This document shows, piece after piece, positions 1 through 5,093 of a stretch of 8,968 bases of DNA; the stretch's first letter is position 1, and the number at the start of each line of letters is the position of its first letter. The stretch is taken from the NCBI GenBank assembly GCA_034178815.1, contig JAXFQS010000134.1:1-8968 (forward strand), in the 5' to 3' direction. A model generated the notes under the pieces. That model was not told the origin of the DNA. It was given only the letters and a program-made list of their open reading frames with translations, and made no database searches. A program made the position numbers and the translations under genes. This DNA comes from JAXFQS01 sp034178815 (GTDB taxonomy: Bacteria; Verrucomicrobiota; Kiritimatiellia; RFP12; DVOR01).

Positions 1-153
1 CATCGGCGGTGAAGAACTGAAGCGTTCCTTTTTGAGCGATGAACGCTTGGGAGTGAAGCCGGCATAGCCAGCGGGGATGTCGATTTTCTGGTAGCCGACG
101 ATGTTGGAGGAGGTCACATCGGCGACGACGATTCCGGCAGCGAAGAGCGCCAC
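1..153 (-). CDS. Secreted protein of unknown function, 5' part only, apparently frameshifted
   Basis: Read on the minus strand from about 170 to the left edge, one frame gives a hydrophobic segment (VAVALFAAGIVVA) followed by DVTSSNIVGYQKIDIPAG and YAGFTP. This looks like a type I signal peptide plus the short N-terminal module (S-NVVGY-PAG-TP) that I recall from secreted proteins of Kiritimatiellae/Lentisphaerae. After FTPK, at about 44-51, this frame turns into a Ser/Lys-rich string. A neighbouring frame instead gives QAFIAQKGTLQFFTAD, which reads like the natural continuation, so one base seems to have been lost or gained there. The start is unclear. GTG at 153-151 is the only nearby start codon but has no Shine-Dalgarno and would leave no basic n-region. 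The in-frame ATG at 333-331 would add an implausible Pro-rich leader of about 60 residues. The rest of the gene lies outside the window. It may be a pseudogene, or the frameshift may be a sequencing or assembly error. Confidence 0.5.
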   Translation of the reverse strand, partial: MALFAAGIVVADVTSSNIVGYQKIDIPAGYAGFTPKRSSLKKERFSSSPPM

Positions 154-246
154 TGCGACTCTGGAATTTGTTGGGTTTTTGGGCGATTTCGGGGGTGGAT
201 GGCGTTTGTGCGGCGGTCGGAAAGGTAGGCGGGAAGGGGAGGCGTG

Positions 247-309
247 GGTTGATAGGAAAGGGGGGCGTTCTCGGGCAGGTGTCGGGGCGGGCGGTTGATA
301 GGAAAGGGG
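247..309. repeat. Direct repeat GGTTGATAGGAAAGGGG, two exact copies
   Basis: The 17-mer occurs at 247-263 and again at 293-309, and both copies are followed by one base and then GCG. The period is 46 nt. A looser G-rich match precedes them at about 215-240. The repeat lies in the G-rich intergenic DNA between the minus-strand secreted protein and lacZ. It could be a regulator site, or the residue of a local duplication. I see no open reading frame of good coding character here. Confidence 0.7.
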
Positions 310-327
310 AGCGGAGGTGGTTGGAAC

Positions 328-356
328 TTGCATTTGGGGGCGGTTTTGGCTAGAAT
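328..356 (+). promoter_or_regulatory. Sigma-70-type promoter of the beta-galactosidase gene
   Basis: TTGCAT (328-333) and TAGAAT (351-356) are separated by exactly 17 nt, which is good agreement with the TTGACA-17-TATAAT consensus. The predicted transcription start is about 362-364. That would give a leader of roughly 24 nt ending in the AGGAAGGA Shine-Dalgarno (373-380). The A/T-rich -10 region stands out against the G-rich surroundings. Confidence 0.7.
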
Positions 357-361
357 AAAAG

Positions 362-372
362 GAAACCGTTTC
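362..372. promoter_or_regulatory. Palindromic operator candidate at the lacZ transcription start
   Basis: GAAAC-C-GTTTC is a perfect 11-nt inverted repeat that starts at the predicted +1 and ends one base before the Shine-Dalgarno. A repressor bound here would block initiation. The AAAC/GTTT half-sites around a central CG resemble operators of LacI/GalR-family sugar repressors. The protein that binds is unknown, and no regulator gene is present in the window. Confidence 0.4.
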
Positions 373-386
373 AGGAAGGATGATTG

Positions 387-3300
387 ATGATGCGAATGGG
401 GCTCTATTGGTTGGTGGTTGGGTTGTCCGCGGGCGTGGCGCTGGGGGAGTTGAAGCCGAAGGCGTATGAGATGCCGGTTTCGACGAACGACTGGGAGAAC
501 TTGTCGGTCAATTCGCGGAATCGCCTGCCCGCGCGAACCTATTGCTTCCCGTTGGCGACGGTGGAGGCGGCGTTGGGGCGCGAGGTCGTGCCGCCGACGC
601 CCTACCGGATGAGTCTGGACGGCGTGTGGAAGATTCGCTGGGCGGGCGACCCGGCGCGGCGGGCAATGGGCTTTTGGGATGAAGGGTTCGATGTCTCCTC
701 GTGGGAGGATATCGATGTGCCCTCGTGTGTGGAACTGCGCGGCTTCGGCGCGCCCGGCTACACGAATGTCCAGTACCCGCACGCCAACCGCTGGCCGCTT
801 ATCCGCGACCGGCAGAATCCCGACCGAGCCGACTACAATCCCGTCTCCTCCTATGTGCGGTCGTTCGACCTCCCCGAGGGGTGGGAAAAGCGCGATGTCT
901 TCCTGCGCTTCGACGGCGTCTACAGCGCCTACTATGTTTGGATCAACGGGAAGATGGTCGGCTATGCGGAGGACTCTAAACTTCCGAGCGAGTTCAATGT
1001 GGGCGCCGTCGTCCGCCCCGGGAAGAACCGGATTGCCGTGCAGGTCTACCGTTGGTGCGACGGTTCCTACCTCGAAGACCAGGATATGTTCCGCTATTCC
1101 GGCATCTTCCGCAGCGTCACCCTCTGGTCGCGCGAGAAGGACGGTATTTGGGACTTCGTCGTCAAGACCGCGTTGACCAATGACTACCGCGACGCCACCC
1201 TCGAAGTCGTCTGCGACAAGCCTGCCGATATCACCCTCTACGACGGTCAGAAGCCCATCCTCAAGGGCAAATCCGGACAGCGCTGCGAACTCAAGGGCGT
1301 CAAACTCTGGAGCGCCGAGACGCCCAACCTCTATACCCTCGTCGTCCAGTCCGGCAACGACATCCGAGCCCGCAAGATCGGCTTCAAAGAGCAGAAAATC
1401 GTTGGCCACATCTTCTATGTCAACGGCCGCCCCATTAAACTCAAGGGCGTCAACCGCCACGAATGCAGCCCCGAGAATGGGCGCACCGTCTCCCTCAAAG
1501 AGATGATGCTTGACATCGAACTCTTCAAGCGCCATAATATCAACACCGTACGAACCTGCCACTACCCCGACAGCCCGATTTGGTACGACCTCTGCGACCG
1601 CTACGGCATCTATGTCGTCGCCGAGGCCAATGTCGAGGCCCACGAACCAGGCTACGGCGAAAACGGCCTCGGACTCTACCCGCAGTGGCGCGACTCCATC
1701 GTCGAACGCAACCGCCGCCACGCCGAATTCTACCGCAACAATGTCTGCGTCACCTTGTGGTCTCTCGGAAACGAGACCGGCCACGGACAGAACTTCCGCG
1801 AGGCACGAGAAGCCGTCCGCCATGCCGACCCCTCGCGCCCGATCCATTGGGAGCGCGGGAACAAAGATGCCGATGTCGACTCCACTATGTATCCCCCCGT
1901 CGAGTGGGTCATCAACCGCGGAAAACTCGGCGATGGTTTGCTCAAGCAGGAGGGAGTCGTTAAAGGCGCCTTCGGTATCGGGGACGACCAGTTCGCGGGG
2001 AAACCTGCCTTCCTTTGCGAGTACGCCCACGCTATGGGCAACGCCATCGGGAACTTTCAAGAGTACTGGGACGCTTTCTACGCCTACGAGTCGCTGATGG
2101 GCGGTTGCATCTGGGATTGGGTTGACCAGGCCGTCTGGAAGGATACCGACCGTCTCGACCCGAAGACGGGCCGGCGCGAGCGCTATTTGGCGTATGGCGG
2201 GGACTTCGACGAAGCGCCGCATAGTGGTGCGTTCTGCGACAACGGCGTGGTCGATCCGTTGCGTACGGTGACCCCGAAACTTTTGGAGGTGGCGCATGTG
2301 CATCGCAATTTGATTGTGCGCCGCGAGGGGGAAGGTTTTGAACTGGAGAATCGCTATGGTTTTACCTCGTCGGATGCTTTCGACGGCCATTGGCAGTTGC
2401 TTGCGGACGGTGCGGTGGTCGCGAAGGGGGACTTCGCGGTGCCTGCCGTGGAGCCGTTGAAGCGGGGCAAACTGGTCGTGCCGGATCTGGCGCGGGCGAT
2501 GGCCAAGATCGACGGCAGGGAGTGGGTGGTGAACTTCTCGTTCACGGCTCGCGGGGCTAGGTTCGATGGGCTGGTGCCGGCGGGTTGGACGGTGGCCCGG
2601 GATGAGATTGTTTTGACGGCTCCGGTTGCGCCCCCTGCGCTCAAGGCGGCGGCACCCGGGGCGGTCTCGGTTGTGCAGGAGGGGGACGGTTCGGTTGTGG
2701 TGAAGGGGCCGAAGGTGCTGGCTCGTTTCAGCCGGAAGTCGGGTACGCTCTCGAAGCTGGTGTTGGATGGGGTGACGGTGCTGGAGGAGTTGGATGGTGG
2801 TTTGGCGGCTGGTCCGCGCTTGACTTGTCTGAGGGCTCCTGTGGACAATGATCGTTGGTTGTGGCAGGGGGCGGACTGGAGTTGGGATGACCGGTTTTCG
2901 TTGAAGCGTTCGGGGTTGGTTCAGGCGCGGTATCATGTGCTGGACTTGTCGGTCTCGGGGAACTCGGTCAAGGTTGTGGTGGATGTGACGGGTGCCAAGG
3001 GGATTGGGTTTGTGCACGAGTCGGTCTGGACATTTGGTGCGGGGGGGCGGATCGAGGTGGCGAACAAGGTGGTGCCGTATGGGAAGTTTCCTCCGGCGAT
3101 TCCGCGTTTGGGTCTGTCGTGGAAACTGTCGCCTGCGCTGGAGCAGATGGCGTACTATGGTCGCGGGCCGCACGAGAACTATGTCGATCGTCGGCGTTCG
3201 GCTTTCCTCGGGGTCTATCGGTCGACGGTTTCGGAACAGTTTGTCGACTATGTCCGGCCTCAGGACAATGGCTACAAGAGCGATGTGCGGTGGGTTTCGT

Positions 3301-3587
3301 TCACGGACAAGGATGGCCGCGGGGTGCGTTTTGCCTCGGCTACGCCGCTCTTCGTGCAGGCGTTGCACTATCCGTGGGAGGAGCTTGCGACGGCGCGTCA
3401 CGATGGTGGCGAGGCGCGCTACCGGTGGCCTTTGCGTCCGGCGGCTGAGGTCTATCTCAATCTTGATGTGCGGCAGTTGGGGCTGGGCGGCGCCTCTTGC
3501 GGTCCGCGTCCGATGGGGTGCTACCGCTTCAATCCTGAGGCGCCCGTCGAGTGGCGTTTCACGCTCGAACCTGTCCGCGCGAAGTAG
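387..3587 (+). CDS. lacZ: Exported beta-galactosidase, glycoside hydrolase family 2
   Basis: Hydrolyses terminal beta-D-galactosyl residues, such as lactose or glycan ends. At 1066 aa it is slightly longer than E. coli LacZ, with the extra length partly a signal peptide (LYWLVVGLSAGVALG, cleavage near residues 19-20), so it should act outside the cytoplasm. By eye: sugar-binding jelly roll about 70-250 (TNVQYP; EDSKLPSEF), Ig-like domain about 250-345, TIM barrel about 345-640 and C-terminal Bgal_small_N region about 760-1060. The acid/base Glu463 is in WSLGNETGHG and the nucleophile Glu545 in LCEYAHAMGN; Glu417, His419 and Glu463 match the magnesium site, and His392 is in CHYPDSPIWY. All are within two residues of E. 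coli numbering except the nucleophile. The C-terminal Trp of E. coli LacZ (W999) is replaced by Cys1038 in GGASCGP. ATG 387 was chosen because AGGAAGGA ends 6 nt before it; TTG 384 and ATG 390 and 396 are alternatives. Codon choice switches from C-ending to G/T-ending near 2150-2200. Confidence 0.96.
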   Translation: MMRMGLYWLVVGLSAGVALGELKPKAYEMPVSTNDWENLSVNSRNRLPARTYCFPLATVEAALGREVVPPTPYRMSLDGVWKIRWAGDPARRAMGFWDEGFDVSSWEDIDVPSCVELRGFGAPGYTNVQYPHANRWPLIRDRQNPDRADYNPVSSYVRSFDLPEGWEKRDVFLRFDGVYSAYYVWINGKMVGYAEDSKLPSEFNVGAVVRPGKNRIAVQVYRWCDGSYLEDQDMFRYSGIFRSVTLWSREKDGIWDFVVKTALTNDYRDATLEVVCDKPADITLYDGQKPILKGKSGQRCELKGVKLWSAETPNLYTLVVQSGNDIRARKIGFKEQKIVGHIFYVNGRPIKLKGVNRHECSPENGRTVSLKEMMLDIELFKRHNINTVRTCHYPDSPIWYDLCDRYGIYVVAEANVEAHEPGYGENGLGLYPQWRDSIVERNRRHAEFYRNNVCVTLWSLGNETGHGQNFREAREAVRHADPSRPIHWERGNKDADVDSTMYPPVEWVINRGKLGDGLLKQEGVVKGAFGIGDDQFAGKPAFLCEYAHAMGNAIGNFQEYWDAFYAYESLMGGCIWDWVDQAVWKDTDRLDPKTGRRERYLAYGGDFDEAPHSGAFCDNGVVDPLRTVTPKLLEVAHVHRNLIVRREGEGFELENRYGFTSSDAFDGHWQLLADGAVVAKGDFAVPAVEPLKRGKLVVPDLARAMAKIDGREWVVNFSFTARGARFDGLVPAGWTVARDEIVLTAPVAPPALKAAAPGAVSVVQEGDGSVVVKGPKVLARFSRKSGTLSKLVLDGVTVLEELDGGLAAGPRLTCLRAPVDNDRWLWQGADWSWDDRFSLKRSGLVQARYHVLDLSVSGNSVKVVVDVTGAKGIGFVHESVWTFGAGGRIEVANKVVPYGKFPPAIPRLGLSWKLSPALEQMAYYGRGPHENYVDRRRSAFLGVYRSTVSEQFVDYVRPQDNGYKSDVRWVSFTDKDGRGVRFASATPLFVQALHYPWEELATARHDGGEARYRWPLRPAAEVYLNLDVRQLGLGGASCGPRPMGCYRFNPEAPVEWRFTLEPVRAK

Positions 3588-3653
3588 TCCTGTCTGTGTG
3601 CCCCGTTCTCTCGTGCCGGGCGGGGCCGTTCTCGGGCACCAACGGAGTCGTCC

Positions 3654-3686
3654 GGTAGGCACCTTCGCCTAGCGGAGGTGCCTATC
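3654..3686. repeat. Strong hairpin in the lacZ-galK intergenic region
   Basis: The arms TAGGCACCTTCGC (3656-3668) and GCGGAGGTGCCTA (3672-3684) pair over 13 bp with one G-T pair and a 3-nt CTA loop. GG/TC at the ends extends the stem to 15 bp. No T-run follows, so it is not a standard intrinsic terminator. It could protect the lacZ mRNA 3' end, act as a factor-dependent terminator, or be a dispersed REP-like palindrome. It is the clearest structure in the 67 nt after the lacZ stop codon, and no other lacZ terminator is visible. Confidence 0.6.
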
Positions 3687-3742
3687 TCCTCGTGCGGGAG
3701 GTGGCAACCTGCCGCAGCTGAAGGTGCGTATCTGCTGCGCCT
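3676..3742. repeat. Diverged direct repeat AGGTGC-TATCT-CT
   Basis: AGGTGCCTATCTCCT (3676-3690) recurs 46 nt later as AGGTGCGTATCTGCT (3722-3736), with 13 of 15 bases identical. The first copy overlaps the right arm of the hairpin at 3654-3686. The flanks (GGGAGGTGGCAACCTGCCG, CGCCTGCCGG) carry further short dyads. The whole 3654-3760 stretch looks like a decayed repeat element rather than coding sequence. Confidence 0.45.
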
Positions 3743-3792
3743 GCCGGAAGCGGTCGTGATGCCCTTTTCCGCGTCGACTTGCGTTTGACGGC

Positions 3793-3821
3793 TTGCCTTT
3801 TGCGCTGCTTTGCGCTATAAT
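3793..3821 (+). promoter_or_regulatory. Sigma-70-type promoter of galK
   Basis: TTGCCT (3793-3798) and a perfect TATAAT (3816-3821) are 17 nt apart, and transcription should start near 3828. This gives galK its own promoter. It also argues against longer galK starts upstream of 3828, such as the in-frame TTG at 3793, which lies in the -35 box. The spacer holds two copies of TTTGCGCT (3799-3806 and 3809-3816) exactly 10 bp apart. Confidence 0.75.
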
Positions 3822-3855
3822 CCTCCTTAGCATCAACTTTTCCAAGGAATTTCCT

Positions 3856-5028
3856 ATGCAGAACCAAGAGGTCTACGACGAGCTTGTCGCGAAGTTCGAG
3901 AAACAGTACGGCTGCAAACCCGCCGCCGTCGCCTACGCCCCCGGCCGCATCGAGGTGCTCGGCAACCACACCGACTACAACGAAGGCTTCGTCTTCTCCG
4001 CCGCTATCGACTACGGCACCTTCTTTGCCGTCGCCCCCACCGCTGACAACACCTGTTCGCTCACCGCGGGCGACCTGATGGTGCGCGTCGACTTTACCCT
4101 CCAGAGCGTTCAGAAGGCCCAGACCGATACTTGGCAGAACTATGTGACCGGCACCTTCAACTGGCTCTTCGACGGCAATCCCGCCAGCGCCCCCCACGGC
4201 TGGAACGGTATGTTTCTGGGCAACATCCCCCTTGGCGTCGGACTCTCCTCCTCCGCCGCGCTTGAGATGTGCACCGCCATCGCCCTCTGCAAAATCTACG
4301 GCCTCCAGAAGTCCAAAGAAGAACTCGCCCGCATCGGGCAGAAGGCCGAACACACCTTCGCCGGATGCCCCTGCGGCCTGCTCGACCAAATCAGTTCCCT
4401 CGCCGGAAAAGAGGGCCAACTTGTCAAGACCGACTTCCGCACCCTCAAGTTCGAAAATGTCGACCTCGGCCCCACCGTCGCCTTTATGATGGTCAAGTCA
4501 AACGCCAAACACGCCCTCGTCGACGGCGCCTACGCCTCCCGCCGCGAGGCTTGCGAGGCCGCCGCCCGCCACTTCGCCAAAGTCCTCCGCCATCCCGTCA
4601 CCCACCTGCGCGATGTCTCCAGCGCCGAATGGCTCCTCTATCGCGACGGACTCGACCCCGTTCAGGCCAAGCGCGCCATCCACCCCATTGGCGAAGACGA
4701 GCGCGTCCTCAACGGCGCCAAACTCCTCGAACAGGGCAACCTCAAGGCCTTCGGCGCGCTTATGTTCGACTCCCACGAGTCCAGCCGGAACTGGTTCGAA
4801 AACTCCTGCCCCGAACTCGATACCATTGTCGACATCGCCAAAACCTTGCCCGAAGTCTACGGCGCCCGCCTTTCCGGCGGCGGCTTCGGCGGAAGCTGCT
4901 GTTTGCTCGTCCAGCCTGAAGCCGCAGACAAGATTTCCGCGGCCATCACCCAGGGCTACAAGGCCGTTTACGGCGACGAGCCCCAATGCGCCCTCATCAA
5001 GCCCTCCGAAGGCGCCCGCCTCGTCTGA
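3856..5028 (+). CDS. galK: Galactokinase (GHMP kinase family)
   Basis: Phosphorylates alpha-D-galactose to galactose 1-phosphate with ATP in the cytoplasm, the first committed Leloir step. At 390 aa it is close to E. coli GalK (382). Motif 1 is APGRIEVLGNHTDYNEG (residues 28-44), with Arg31 and Asp40. The ATP-binding GHMP motif is GVGLSSSAALE (127-137), the catalytic-base Asp177 is in CGLLDQISSLAG, and motif 3 is SGGGFGGSC (340-348). The usual GEHTDY is GNHTDY here, so the Glu that contacts the sugar in classical galactokinases is Asn37. This is a divergent GalK subfamily, and a related sugar kinase activity cannot be excluded. ATG 3856 has AAGGA seven bases upstream and lies 28 nt after the predicted transcription start. 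The gene uses C-ending codons throughout. It is followed after 65 nt by the sugar transporter with no terminator between, so the two are probably cotranscribed. Confidence 0.93.
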   Translation: MQNQEVYDELVAKFEKQYGCKPAAVAYAPGRIEVLGNHTDYNEGFVFSAAIDYGTFFAVAPTADNTCSLTAGDLMVRVDFTLQSVQKAQTDTWQNYVTGTFNWLFDGNPASAPHGWNGMFLGNIPLGVGLSSSAALEMCTAIALCKIYGLQKSKEELARIGQKAEHTFAGCPCGLLDQISSLAGKEGQLVKTDFRTLKFENVDLGPTVAFMMVKSNAKHALVDGAYASRREACEAAARHFAKVLRHPVTHLRDVSSAEWLLYRDGLDPVQAKRAIHPIGEDERVLNGAKLLEQGNLKAFGALMFDSHESSRNWFENSCPELDTIVDIAKTLPEVYGARLSGGGFGGSCCLLVQPEAADKISAAITQGYKAVYGDEPQCALIKPSEGARLV

Positions 5029-5037
5029 ACCAACCTT

Positions 5038-5056
5038 CGCGGCGGACGCCTCCGCG
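5038..5056. other. Small intercistronic hairpin, galK to transporter
   Basis: CGCGG (5038-5042) pairs with CCGCG (5052-5056). Two more G-C pairs form inside after a single mismatch, leaving an ACG loop. There is no T-run, so it should not terminate transcription. It may affect mRNA processing or stability between the two genes, or be fortuitous in GC-rich DNA. Confidence 0.3.
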
Positions 5057-5093
5057 CCCGCCCATCGAATCCCAATCAACAAAGGAAATAGCC

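Noticed and set aside
266..3638. Shared 12-mer CGTTCTCGGGCA on both sides of lacZ (266-277 and 3627-3638)
   Set aside because: A 12-bp match is expected by chance a couple of times in a window this size, and the flanks do not match, so it does not support a flanking repeat or attachment site.
3588..3653. GC-rich dyad GTGCC...GGCAC just after lacZ as an intrinsic terminator
   Set aside because: The stem is only 5 bp with a large loop, and there is no T-run.
114..3662. A very long open frame on the minus strand across the whole of lacZ
   Set aside because: It is the antisense shadow of a GC-rich gene. Its product is Arg/His/Pro-rich and then Val/Asp/Gly-rich with no recognisable domain, while the plus strand encodes a complete LacZ with all catalytic residues.
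3793..3855. Longer galK with a hydrophobic N-terminus beginning at the in-frame TTG 3793
   Set aside because: The extension lies over the -35 and -10 boxes and would not be transcribed. ATG 3856 has a good Shine-Dalgarno and gives the normal GalK N-terminus.
3682..4419. Minus-strand open frame over the lacZ-galK gap and the first half of galK
   Set aside because: It overlaps galK and its promoter antisense, is of low complexity, and has no promoter or Shine-Dalgarno that I can find.
4986..5093. Longer transporter start within the end of galK
   Set aside because: The added residues are Arg/Pro-rich and unlike a transporter N-terminus, whereas ATG 5094 has AAAGGA at ideal spacing.
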